Under the pieces are notes generated by a model. That model did no database searches. It saw nothing but the letters and a program-made list of their open reading frames with translations, and had not been told where the DNA came from. A stretch of DNA of 12,203 nt from assembly GCA_946613955.1 (NCBI GenBank), contig CAMOGC010000030.1:1-12203 (forward strand), in the 5' to 3' direction. The DNA comes from an uncultured Clostridia bacterium. GTDB lineage: Bacteria; Bacillota_A; Clostridia; Christensenellales; Aristaeellaceae. The position numbers were made by a program, and so were the translations under genes. Of this stretch, positions 1 through 7,173 are shown piece by piece (position 1 is the first letter of the stretch; each line of letters opens with the position of its first letter).

Positions 1-7
1 AGGACAG

Positions 8-57
8 AAAAAGAGCTGTGAAGCTCGGGAGGATTCCTTTGCTTCACAGCTCTTTTT
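8..57. terminator. Bidirectional intrinsic terminator
   Basis: A 17-bp perfect stem (8-24 with 41-57) surrounds a 16-nt loop. It has an A-run on the left edge and a T-run on the right edge, so it reads as stem plus U-tract on both strands. On the minus strand it lies about 40 nt past the stop of the secreted-protein gene at 94-1494. On the plus strand it would end whatever gene lies left of the window. A small C5/G5 hairpin at 67-80 sits between the stop and this terminator. Confidence 0.9.
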
Positions 58-93
58 GTTTGCTCTCCCCCACAAGGGGGAATGCGGGATTGA

Positions 94-1494
94 TTACTTG
101 GCGGTTTCGGGAGCGGCGGTGGTGATGCTCTTGATCACCATGTCGATCACCTTGTTGATCACGTCTTCGGTGATCTCTACGCATTTCGCGGACTTGGTCA
201 GCTCATCCATCTCCACCTTGTCGACCCGGACGAGCCTGTAGGTGTCGGTGTGCTCGGATTCGCTGCTGCGGATATCGCAGATCAGGGCGTCATCGTCCTC
301 GTAGAAGTCGATGATCAGGTTGCCTTCCTTGCCCTCGGCGGTCTCGATGTACATCTCATAGCGCAGCTTGCCGGTCCAGGTTTCACGGACGGAGGTGCTG
401 ATGCCGCCCTTGGGGCCGCGGAGATTCATGTGGGTCTGGCTGAAATCGAGGCTGATCTGCTCCTCGCCTTTTTCCGCGATATAGAGCTTGCCGCTGGAGA
501 TCCGGCCTTCGGTCAGGTTGAACTCAACCTCGGCCACGTCCTCGCCGGAGGTCAGCTTTTCGAAATAGTAATCCGGGTTCACAGTGGTCTCATAGACAAG
601 GAAAGAATCCTCATCCGCGTAGCCCATCTTGTAGGTAATTTCGGCTTCGTTGTTCTCGGCGTCGATCCAGGCGTCCAGATCGCAAACCAGGGGCTTGGAG
701 TTCTCGGTTTTCTCGCCGATCTCGAAATGAGACACGATGTGGCCGTCGTCAGAGACGGTATCCTGGCTCACGATGGTCCGGATGGTTTCCAGGGTGGCTT
801 CACGGTTCAGAAGCCAATCCTTCTGGCGCTCCGCGAAGCTCTTTCCGCCGTCCATCGCGGCCCAGCGATCCACCACTTCAGCCAGGGCGGGGTTGGACAT
901 CAGGCCGTCAACCGCTTCGGCCGTCGCGGTGGCGAGGGCTTCGCTGCGGATGGAAACGGTCACGGTGCCGTCCTCATTCTTCACGTCGAGGATGTATTCG
1001 GGCTTGAACTTGGACAGGAATTCAACCGCGGCGGTACCGATCACAGTGCCGTCGGCCTGAGCCTGCTCGACCGCGGCGGTGGCCAGCGCATCGACAGCTT
1101 CCATGTCCTGCTCAGAAAGGGTGTCCTTGCCGGGCAGCTTCTCTTCCTTTACGGACTTGACGATGTCCTGCAGGATCTTCATGATCGTGGTGTAGCGGAT
1201 CATAATGGCGGAATCCTTGTTGCCGCCGTAGATCCCGGTGGGAGTCAGCTCGATATGGCTGTTCTCGATCCCGTTGGCGCGGGACACGATGTGGATGTTT
1301 TCGCCATCCTGGCGGAGGACGAGCTCGGAGGTGGCGTCGCCGGACTGATACTGGAGGGCCAGATCCTTGGTCTTCAGATCCGTCTCATCCAGGAACTTCT
1401 CGAGGACGTTCTTCTCCTGGGCGGGCTCCGCGAAAGCGCTCATCACGCCGAGGAGCATCATGACCACCAGCAGACAGGAAACCAGTTTCTTCAT
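94..1494 (-). CDS. Secreted protein of unknown function (466 aa)
   Basis: I do not recognise the family. The start is placed at 1494: this ATG has AAAGGAG about 8 nt upstream and begins a classic signal peptide (MKK, a hydrophobic stretch at residues 4-20, and an AFA-EP signal peptidase I site near residue 22). The longer open frame back to 1614 would put 40 residues in front of the signal peptide and lacks a ribosome binding site. The mature part is acidic and soluble-looking. It has helical, Ala-rich stretches at about residues 100-215 and a probable beta-rich second half (250-430) with alternating charged and hydrophobic residues. Cysteines are few. There is no lipobox, LPXTG motif or transmembrane anchor. 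The tail ends in TTAAPETAK, resembling the tail of the exported protein at 7174-7764. It is monocistronic and divergent from iscS, and is probably exported to the cell surface or medium. Confidence is high that it is a gene and low for any function. Confidence 0.85.
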   Translation of the reverse strand: MKKLVSCLLVVMMLLGVMSAFAEPAQEKNVLEKFLDETDLKTKDLALQYQSGDATSELVLRQDGENIHIVSRANGIENSHIELTPTGIYGGNKDSAIMIRYTTIMKILQDIVKSVKEEKLPGKDTLSEQDMEAVDALATAAVEQAQADGTVIGTAAVEFLSKFKPEYILDVKNEDGTVTVSIRSEALATATAEAVDGLMSNPALAEVVDRWAAMDGGKSFAERQKDWLLNREATLETIRTIVSQDTVSDDGHIVSHFEIGEKTENSKPLVCDLDAWIDAENNEAEITYKMGYADEDSFLVYETTVNPDYYFEKLTSGEDVAEVEFNLTEGRISSGKLYIAEKGEEQISLDFSQTHMNLRGPKGGISTSVRETWTGKLRYEMYIETAEGKEGNLIIDFYEDDDALICDIRSSESEHTDTYRLVRVDKVEMDELTKSAKCVEITEDVINKVIDMVIKSITTAAPETAK

Positions 1495-1702
1495 TTTCCA
1501 AACTCCTTTCGTTTTTCGCATCGCTTGTGCGAGATGCAGTGATTGTTGTTCCGGCACAGGCAGCAAGGCTTTTGTCCGGAAAAATCCTTTATAATCATAC
1601 ACTTCTGGTCTCACACAGATTTAACAGAATGGCGGAAGCGCTTTCATCCTTCTCAACAAACAGGAGGAAGAGGGGAGTGGCGTTCGAAACAGCCGATCAT
1701 AA

Positions 1703-1719
1703 CCTATTGACAAGGTAGG
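1703..1719. promoter_or_regulatory. Operator-like palindrome 1, over the -35 box
   Basis: The site is CCTA-N9-TAGG (17 bp) and covers the whole -35 hexamer of the iscS promoter. It matches the downstream site (1743-1759) at 12 of 17 positions, including both outer half-sites and the GGTAGG arm. A bound protein here would block RNA polymerase. Isc operons are often controlled by Rrf2-family (IscR-like) Fe-S sensors, so such a regulator is the natural candidate. No regulator gene is present in the window, so the identity is inferred. Confidence 0.6.
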
Positions 1720-1735
1720 GAAAATTACCTATAAT
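1707..1735 (+). promoter_or_regulatory. Perfect consensus sigma-A promoter of iscS-iscU
   Basis: TTGACA (1707-1712), a 17-bp spacer and TATAAT (1730-1735) match the housekeeping promoter consensus at all twelve positions. Transcription should begin near 1742, leaving a leader of about 46 nt before iscS. A promoter this strong normally needs a repressor, and the two palindromes listed separately sit in the positions expected for one. The minus-strand gene at 94-1494 must start in the same ~290-bp region. AT-rich sequence at about 1589-1600 (minus-strand TATGAT/TATAAA) could be its -10, but I see no convincing -35. Confidence 0.9.
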
Positions 1736-1742
1736 TAACATA

Positions 1743-1759
1743 CCTACCGGAGAGGTAGG
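1743..1759. promoter_or_regulatory. Operator-like palindrome 2, at the transcription start
   Basis: CCTACC-GGAGA-GGTAGG is a perfect 6-bp inverted repeat placed at the predicted start of transcription. It lies exactly 40 bp (about four helical turns) from the palindrome over the -35 box, so proteins on both would face the same side of DNA. A further CCTAT half-site overlaps the -10 region (1728-1732). Together they look like a tandem repressor site controlling Fe-S assembly genes. Confidence 0.65.
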
Positions 1760-1787
1760 AAAATATAACCAGGGGCTGATAAACAAT

Positions 1788-2978
1788 ATGATTTACGCAG
1801 ACAACGCGGCAACCACCCGGATGAGCGAAAAAGCAGTTGAAGCCATGCTTCCGTTCATGAGGGAGGAATACGGCAATCCATCCAGTCTTTACGCCTTCGG
1901 CCAGCGGGCCAAGGAGGCCCTGGAAGACGCCCGGGCCAGGATCGCGGCCTGCCTGGGGGCGGATCCCCGGGAAATCACCTTTACCTCCGGCGGGAGCGAG
2001 GCGGACAACCAGGCGATTCTGACAGCGGCGCGGGCCGGGGAACGGAAGGGAAAAAAACACATCATCTCCACCGCCTTTGAGCATCACGCGGTGCTGCATA
2101 CGCTGGAGCATCTGAAAAAGCAGGGGTTTGAGGTCACGCTGCTGGACGTGCACGCCTCCGGGGTCATCGATCCGGAGCAGGTGGCGGACGCGATCCGGGA
2201 GGATACCTGCCTGGTTACGGTGATGTTTGCCAACAATGAGATCGGAACGATCCAGCCCATCGCCGAAATCGGGAAGATCTGCCGGGAGCGGAAAGTGCCC
2301 TTCCATACGGACGCGGTTCAGGCCGCCGGGCATGTGGCCCTCGACGTCAAGGCCCTGAACGTGGACATGCTCTCCCTGTCCGCCCATAAATTCCATGGGC
2401 CCAAGGGCATCGGCGCCCTCTATGCCCGGCGCGGGATCCTGCTGGAGAACGTGATCTTCGGCGGCGCCCAGGAGCGGGGCAAACGGGCGGGCACGGAAAA
2501 CCTGCCGGCCATCGCGGGCATGGCCGCGGCGCTGGAGGAAGCGTGCGGGAAGATCGCGGAAAACACGGCCCGGCTCCTGCCCCTGCGCAACAGGCTGATC
2601 GAGGGCCTGAAGCGGATTCCCTATGGCGAATTGAACGGGGACGCCGAGCGCCGCCTGCCGGGAAACGTGAGCTTCTGCTTCGAGGGGATCGAAGGGGAAT
2701 CCCTGCTGCTGCTGCTGGATGATCAGGGCATCTGCGCTTCGTCCGGCAGCGCCTGTACCTCCGGGTCTCTGGATCCCAGCCACGTGCTGCTGGCGATCGG
2801 GAGGCCCCACGAGGTGGCTCACGGCTCCCTTAGGCTTTCGATCGGGGAAGAGACGACGGAGGCGGATGTGGAGGAAATCATTCGCGCTGTGACGGAGGTT
2901 GTCGGCTATCTGCGGGGAATGTCCCCCTTCTGGCGGGATCTGATGACCGGGAAGAGAAAGCATGTGTTCCAGGCCTGA
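1788..2978 (+). CDS. iscS: Cysteine desulfurase, IscS/NifS type
   Basis: This PLP enzyme converts L-cysteine to L-alanine and passes the sulfur as a persulfide to a scaffold for Fe-S cluster assembly, and often to tRNA thiolation. The 396-residue length is normal for group I enzymes. Visible landmarks are YADNAATTR at the N-terminus, the cofactor-stacking His100 in EHHAVLH, Asp175 and Gln178 in HTDAVQAAG, the PLP lysine K201 in [10 protein letters not shown], the RAGTEN loop (233-238), and the catalytic loop [12 protein letters not shown] with Cys323. All key residues are present. Its start has only a distant GGGG (12 nt upstream) as ribosome binding site, but the conserved N-terminus fixes it. 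It is the first gene of an iscS-iscU pair behind a consensus promoter with palindromic operator-like sites. IscS and NifS cannot be separated by sequence alone; no nif gene is nearby, so a housekeeping role is inferred. Confidence 0.97.
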   Translation: MIYADNAATTRMSEKAVEAMLPFMREEYGNPSSLYAFGQRAKEALEDARARIAACLGADPREITFTSGGSEADNQAILTAARAGERKGKKHIISTAFEHHAVLHTLEHLKKQGFEVTLLDVHASGVIDPEQVADAIREDTCLVTVMFANNEIGTIQPIAEIGKICRERKVPFHTDAVQAAGHVALDVKALNVDMLSLSAHKFHGPKGIGALYARRGILLENVIFGGAQERGKRAGTENLPAIAGMAAALEEACGKIAENTARLLPLRNRLIEGLKRIPYGELNGDAERRLPGNVSFCFEGIEGESLLLLLDDQGICASSGSACTSGSLDPSHVLLAIGRPHEVAHGSLRLSIGEETTEADVEEIIRAVTEVVGYLRGMSPFWRDLMTGKRKHVFQA

Positions 2979-3186
2979 GCGGCTGAGGCGAACAGGCCGC
3001 CCCTGAAGCGGGATGGCCAGGGGTCAAAGGGAACGGAGGACAGGGAACGGGAACCGCCGCCCGGAGGCCGGAATGGCAACGTCCGGAAAAAGCGGATAAA
3101 GGGCCGCGGGGCTGCCCCAGATCGGAGCGGCAGCGGCAGAAAGAAAAAATGGGCGAAAAACAGCCCTTCGGCAGGAGGAAAAGCAA

Positions 3187-3621
3187 ATGGCGCTGTACAG
3201 CGAAAAGGTCATGGATCATTTCCGCAATCCCCGGAATGTGGGGATCATCGAGGACGCGGACGGCGTCGGCGAGGCGGGCAACCCCGTCTGCGGCGACATC
3301 ATGAAGATTTATCTGAAGATCCGGGAGGACCGGATTGACGATGTGAAATTTGAAACCTTCGGGTGCGGAAGCGCGATCGCATCCAGCTCCATGGCGACGG
3401 AGCTGATCAAGGGAAAGCCGGTATCGGAGGCCGCCGCCCTGACCAACAAGGCGGTCACCGAGGCGCTGGACGGGCTGCCGGCCTACAAGCTGCACTGCTC
3501 CGTTCTGGCGGAGGAGGCGATCAAGGCGGCCCTGAAGGACTACTATGACAAAAACGGGATCAGCTATGATCCGGCCCAGTTCCCGGAGGAAACGAGCTGC
3601 GCCCACTGCGTGGATCACTGA
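3187..3621 (+). CDS. iscU: Fe-S cluster scaffold protein, IscU/NifU N-domain type
   Basis: A 144-residue scaffold on which sulfur from the desulfurase and iron are assembled into clusters. The cluster ligands are visible: Cys35 in NPVCGD with Asp37, Cys60 in FGCGSAIASSS, and His103-Cys104 in KLHCS. The YSEKVMDHFRNPRNVG start is typical of the family. AGGAGG lies 8 nt before the ATG. Unlike the short E. coli protein, it carries a C-terminal tail with an extra CAHC pair (Cys138, Cys141) and His144. It lacks the LPPVK motif that E. coli IscU uses to bind HscA, which fits the absence of hscAB here. It lies 208 bp after iscS; that spacer has no ORF and no terminator and is strikingly T-poor, so cotranscription is likely. 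Confidence 0.96.
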   Translation: MALYSEKVMDHFRNPRNVGIIEDADGVGEAGNPVCGDIMKIYLKIREDRIDDVKFETFGCGSAIASSSMATELIKGKPVSEAAALTNKAVTEALDGLPAYKLHCSVLAEEAIKAALKDYYDKNGISYDPAQFPEETSCAHCVDH

Positions 3622-3656
3622 CTCTGCGCGCGGATCCTTCCGATCCGTTTCGGAAA

Positions 3657-3695
3657 AAAGAAGTGCCGTCCCGGAACCGATGGGGCGGCTTCTTT
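3657..3695 (+). terminator. Terminator after iscU
   Basis: The hairpin pairs 3657-3662 with 3690-3695, then, across a 2-nt bulge, 3665-3672 with 3682-3689 (one G-U pair), around a 9-nt loop. The 3' arm ends in TTCTTT followed by GCGTT, so the U-tract is modest. A second small hairpin (GGATC-CTTCC-GATCC, around 3632-3646) lies just before it. It would separate the iscS-iscU transcript from the peptidase gene. Confidence 0.6.
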
Positions 3696-3812
3696 GCGTT
3701 GAAAGGAGGCCTTCGCTTCCCCGGCAGGAATTCCATGGAACGATGTTGAATTATTCAGGAAGAGTCCCGGAAGCGCGGCTCTCCGGAAAAGAACCGAAGG
3801 AGAAAAAACGAT

Positions 3813-5513
3813 ATGATGACCTTTCCCGAAATGCCCTATGAGCGGCCGAATCTGGAAGAAATGAAGGAAAAGCTGAAGACGCTGACCGCGCGCCTCCGGG
3901 CGGCGAAGAACTACGCGGAGGCGAGGGAGGTTTTCCTGGAAAAAGACCGGGAGGACCGGCACGCGGACACCCTGGCGACCCTGGCCAGCATCCGGCATTC
4001 CATCGATACCCGGGACGCCTTTTATGACGGGGAAAACAGGTTCTGGAACCAGGCGGGGCCGGAGCTGCAGGAATTCGAGCAGGCCTGGACGCAGGCGATG
4101 CTGGCCTCTCCCTTCCGGAAGGATTTTGCCGCGGAATACGGCGATCTGATGTTCATCAACGCGGAGATTGAGCTGAAAACCTTCTCCCCGGAGATCATCC
4201 CCGAGCTGAAGGAGGAAAACGAGCTTCGCAACGCCTACCAGAAGCTGATCGCCTCCGCGCAGATCCCCTTCGAGGGCGGAACCTATACCCTGTCCCAGCT
4301 GTCCCCGTTCAAAACCTGCGCCGAGGACGACCGGCGCCTGGCGGCCTGGCAGGCGGAGGGCCGGTGGTATAAGGAGCATCAGGAGGAGCTGGACCGGATT
4401 TATGACCGCCTGGTGCATCTGCGGGATGCCATGGGGAAGAAGCTGGGATACGGCGGATACATCCCGCTGGGATATTACCGGATGGGGCGCAACTGCTATA
4501 CCCAGCAGGACGTGGAGAAATTCCGCTCCGCCGTCCGGAAATACCTGGTGCCGGTGGCGGCGGGAATCTATCGCGAACAGGCGAAGCGGCTGGGGAAGAG
4601 CTGGCCGATGAATTACGCCGACAACGCCCTGGAATTCCGCTCCGGAAATCCCCGCCCCCAGGGGACGCCGGACGATATTCTGGCCGCGGCGAAGAAATTC
4701 TATGAGGAGCTGTCCCCCGAAACCGCGGAGTTCATTCATACCATGCTGGAAGGAAAGCTGCTGGACGTGCTCTCCACGGAGGGAAAGGCAGGCGGAGGAT
4801 ACTGCACCGGACTGATGGATTACGGAGTGCCGTTCATTTTTGCCAATTTCAACGCCACCAGCCATGACGTGGAGGTCATGACCCACGAGGCGGGGCACGC
4901 CTTCGCCGCCTATGTGAACCGGGATCGGGTTCCCATGAGCATGATCTGGCCCAGCATGGAAGCCTGCGAGGTGCATTCCATGTCGATGGAATTCATGGCC
5001 TGGCCCTGGGAGAAGGGATTCTTCGGCCCCGATACCGCCAAATTCTACCACAGCCATCTGGCCTCCGCCCTGACCTTTATTCCCTACGGGACGCTGGTGG
5101 ATCATTTCCAGCACCAGGTATACAAGCATCCGGAATGGACGCCCGCCGAGCGGCACGGGGAATGGAAGCGCCTGCAGGAGATCTATATGCCCTGGGTGCG
5201 CCTGGACGGGGAGATTCCCTTCTATGGCGAAGGGGAAGCCTGGCAGCGCCAGCTCCACATCTATATGAATCCCTTCTATTATATTGATTACTGCCTGGCC
5301 CAGACGGTGGCGCTGGAAATCTGGGCCATGATGCAGGATAACCGGGAAAGGGCCTGGGCCCATTACATGGCCTATACCCGGCAGGGCGGCAGCCGTACCT
5401 TTACCGATCTTCTGGCCAATGCCGAGCTGGTCAGCCCCTTCGACGAAGCCTGCCTGAAAACCGTTTGCGCGGAGGCGGAGAAGTGGCTGGCGGAGCATCC
5501 CGCGGAGGATTAA
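3813..5513 (+). CDS. M3 family oligoendopeptidase (zinc metallopeptidase)
   Basis: A cytoplasmic thermolysin-like metallopeptidase that trims short peptides. The zinc site is HEAGH, with His358, catalytic Glu359 and His362; the third ligand is Glu386 in CEVHSMSMEF, 24 residues on, as usual in family M3. The C-terminal substrate-binding region is also recognisable: HQVYKHPEWTP, and HIYMNPFYYIDY at 482-493 with its conserved His and Tyr residues. The N-terminal ~190 residues are helical and charged. The 566-residue length fits the M3 oligoendopeptidase group related to, but distinct from, PepF, so no symbol is given. There is no signal peptide. AAGGAG lies 10 nt before the first of two adjacent ATGs (3813 and 3816). 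It follows the iscU terminator and probably has its own promoter, although none is clear in 3696-3812. A role in peptide nutrition or signal-peptide clearance is inferred from the family. Confidence 0.95.
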   Translation: MMTFPEMPYERPNLEEMKEKLKTLTARLRAAKNYAEAREVFLEKDREDRHADTLATLASIRHSIDTRDAFYDGENRFWNQAGPELQEFEQAWTQAMLASPFRKDFAAEYGDLMFINAEIELKTFSPEIIPELKEENELRNAYQKLIASAQIPFEGGTYTLSQLSPFKTCAEDDRRLAAWQAEGRWYKEHQEELDRIYDRLVHLRDAMGKKLGYGGYIPLGYYRMGRNCYTQQDVEKFRSAVRKYLVPVAAGIYREQAKRLGKSWPMNYADNALEFRSGNPRPQGTPDDILAAAKKFYEELSPETAEFIHTMLEGKLLDVLSTEGKAGGGYCTGLMDYGVPFIFANFNATSHDVEVMTHEAGHAFAAYVNRDRVPMSMIWPSMEACEVHSMSMEFMAWPWEKGFFGPDTAKFYHSHLASALTFIPYGTLVDHFQHQVYKHPEWTPAERHGEWKRLQEIYMPWVRLDGEIPFYGEGEAWQRQLHIYMNPFYYIDYCLAQTVALEIWAMMQDNRERAWAHYMAYTRQGGSRTFTDLLANAELVSPFDEACLKTVCAEAEKWLAEHPAED

Positions 5514-5752
5514 CCGGACCGCGCCCGGAGGCGAAAGGCCCTGAAGCCCTCCGGCCTCGCGGCGGAGAAAGAGCCCGAGCAGCGGAGAGAAAAATGGAAG
5601 GTCGGAAAACGCGCCCGCGCGCTCAGGATGCCGAAATTCTTTTTCCGGGAGCTGACAGGAGCCCAGGGAAAAGCGTATCTATCATTGAAACCGCTCCGAA
5701 ACCGGCCGGAGGCCGGATAGGAAATAAAGCGATCAGAAAGGACGAATGAGAA

Positions 5753-6373
5753 ATGAAGAAAATCATGGCTGCTCTGTGCGCGCTGCTGCTGATGGTTCCG
5801 GGCGCTCTGGCCCTGGCGGATGAGGCAATCATCAAGCCGGAGCTGCCGGCCCTCATGTATCCGTCGGAAACCCTGGCGCTTGGGACTTACAGCATTTCTC
5901 CTCTTCCCATGGAAAAGGATGACGCCCTGAAGATGTTCCTGTACGAGCCCGTCGTTTTCTCCAAGGAAAGCCTGGCGGATCTGAAGGTGGGGGACACGGT
6001 GGATCTGTTCGACCGGATGGTGACGGTCCGCTCCCTGAAGAAGGGCGAGGAAGAATACGTCATCAACGAGGAGGAGCCGGAGGGCTTCTACCTCAGCGCC
6101 ATGCAGGAGGATCACAACCTCTATATGGCCCGGCTGATGGATGATGACTATGTGGTTTTCCATCGCCTGGGGCTGACGGAGGCTCCCTTCGCGGCGGACT
6201 TCCAGTTCAAGGATTTCCGGGATGTGGAAAAGGAAGAGCCGGTGATCGGCGATTTGGCCACATTCAAAGAGCTGTGGGCCACGGCCTACTACAACCCCGA
6301 CAACCTGATGGTCATCTTCAACGATAAGGGCGAGATCCAGACGCTGTGCCTGTACTACTCTCCCAACAGCTGA
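5753..6373 (+). CDS. Small secreted protein of unknown function (206 aa)
   Basis: I do not recognise the family. The protein starts with a signal peptide (MKK, hydrophobic 4-20, cleavage probably after ALA near residue 22), leaving about 184 mature residues. These are acidic, with no cysteine in the first three quarters and a single one near the end (TLCLYYSPNS). Visible stretches include a possible beta-rich module (VGDTVDLFDRMVTVRSLKKG) and an aromatic-rich C-terminus (LWATAYYNP, LMVIFNDKG). AGAAAGGA lies about 10 nt before the ATG. It follows the peptidase by 239 bp; that gap contains GC-rich inverted repeats (5525-5554, and a 6-bp CCGGCC/GGCCGG hairpin at 5702-5716) but no T-run terminator. 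A weak CTGACA...TATCTA promoter-like pair lies near 5652-5681. The acidic, processed form suggests an envelope or extracellular protein. Confidence 0.85.
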   Translation: MKKIMAALCALLLMVPGALALADEAIIKPELPALMYPSETLALGTYSISPLPMEKDDALKMFLYEPVVFSKESLADLKVGDTVDLFDRMVTVRSLKKGEEEYVINEEEPEGFYLSAMQEDHNLYMARLMDDDYVVFHRLGLTEAPFAADFQFKDFRDVEKEEPVIGDLATFKELWATAYYNPDNLMVIFNDKGEIQTLCLYYSPNS

Positions 6374-6430
6374 CGGGAGCCGGCAGGGCCGGGAATACAG
6401 GATCGATACCCGAAAACGAAACCGGATTGT

Positions 6431-6510
6431 AAAAAAAACGAAACAGAGTTAAAAAAACCGACTCATTTTCCGGCCGAACCCCTTGACAAAGGGCGAATTC
6501 CGGATAAAAT
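6431..6510 (+). promoter_or_regulatory. Promoter of the SH3 gene, with upstream A-tracts
   Basis: TTGACA (6483-6488), a 16-bp spacer and TAAAAT (6505-6510) form a strong sigma-A promoter ending 31 bp before the GTG start at 6542. Upstream, runs of eight A (6431-6438) and seven A (6451-6457) are about 20 bp apart, or two helical turns, and could act as an UP element or intrinsic bend. Two CGAAAC repeats (6417-6422, 6439-6444) lie around the first A-run. The -10 box overlaps an in-frame ATG at 6509, which rules out that ATG as the translation start. Confidence 0.8.
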
Positions 6511-6541
6511 GATAATCACTACATCAAAGGAGGTAAAACCA

Positions 6542-7111
6542 GTGAAGAGAGTGCTGTCCCTTGTAGCTGTCCTGACGCTGATCATGTCCATCTTCGTGGT
6601 GACCACTGGCGCTTCCGCCTACTACGCAGTCTATTCCCATTGCGGAAACGGCAAGGCCCTGAACGTGCGCAGCGGCCCCGGCAAAGAGTACTCCGTGATC
6701 GACAAGGTGCCCTACGGCGAGGCGATTTACGTTATCGGCGATGTGGGCAACGGCTGGCTGCAGCTCAATGACGTCGGCTACGTGCAGGCGTCCCTGACGT
6801 CCCGCAGCAAGCCCGGTCCCTATGTTCCCTCTCCCGATGATCCCGCCACGACCACCGAAGCCGGCTACAACGCCATCTTCGCCCAGGCCAGGGCCGTCAA
6901 CCCCTATACCGTGACCCTGCGGGCTACCAAGAACAGCAAGGGCGTCGCCAACGTCCGCTGGGCTCCCAGCAAGAAGGCGAACCTGATGAAGTCTTATGCC
7001 GATGGCAGCCGGGTGCTGGTGATCGCGACGCTGGGCAACAACTGGTACCAGGTGCAGGATCCCGAGACCAACGCTGTCGGCTTCGTGAACACCGCTTATG
7101 TGGAGAAGTAA
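6542..7111 (+). CDS. Secreted protein with two bacterial SH3 domains
   Basis: A 189-residue exported protein. The start is the GTG at 6542, which has AAAGGAGG 8 nt upstream and opens directly on a signal peptide (KR, hydrophobic 4-22, cleavage near GASA-YY at 26). The in-frame ATG at 6509 overlaps the promoter -10 box. The first SH3 domain (about 30-87) has the NVRSGPGKEYSVI signature and closes with GYVQASL. A Pro/Thr-rich linker with PGPYVP (91-96) follows. The second SH3 domain (about 122-188) has NVRWAPSKK and a GNNWYQVQ strand ending in GFVNTAYV. Bacterial SH3 domains usually bind peptidoglycan or other wall ligands; no catalytic domain is attached, so a binding or structural role is inferred. 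It is closely related to the inverted gene at 9001-9585. The next gene follows after 62 nt without a terminator, suggesting cotranscription. Confidence 0.92.
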   Translation: MKRVLSLVAVLTLIMSIFVVTTGASAYYAVYSHCGNGKALNVRSGPGKEYSVIDKVPYGEAIYVIGDVGNGWLQLNDVGYVQASLTSRSKPGPYVPSPDDPATTTEAGYNAIFAQARAVNPYTVTLRATKNSKGVANVRWAPSKKANLMKSYADGSRVLVIATLGNNWYQVQDPETNAVGFVNTAYVEK

Positions 7112-7128
7112 GAAACGCGGCGGTTTCT
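7111..7128 (+). other. Small intercistronic hairpin after the SH3 stop codon
   Basis: AGAAAC (7111-7116) pairs with GTTTCT (7123-7128) around GCGGCG, starting at the last base of the stop codon. No T-run follows, so it is not a terminator. It could adjust the transcript ratio of the SH3 gene and the exported-protein gene at 7174. Confidence 0.35.
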
Positions 7129-7173
7129 GAAACTGGAAGTTAAATCGACTGACAAAGAAAGGAAACAAAGATT

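Noticed and set aside
250..1542. Long plus-strand ORF (430 codons) opposite the secreted protein
   Set aside because: It is antisense to a gene with a clear signal peptide and ribosome binding site. Its Gly/Ala/Val/Leu/His-rich composition is what complementing GC-rich codons gives, and it has no ribosome binding site or known motif.
5702..5716. Hairpin before the 5753 gene as a terminator of the peptidase gene
   Set aside because: The 6-bp CCGGCC/GGCCGG stem with a 3-nt loop has no T-run after it.
6509..6541. ATG at 6509 as start of the SH3 protein
   Set aside because: It overlaps the promoter -10 box and has no ribosome binding site. GTG at 6542 has AAAGGAGG at 8 nt and begins the signal peptide.
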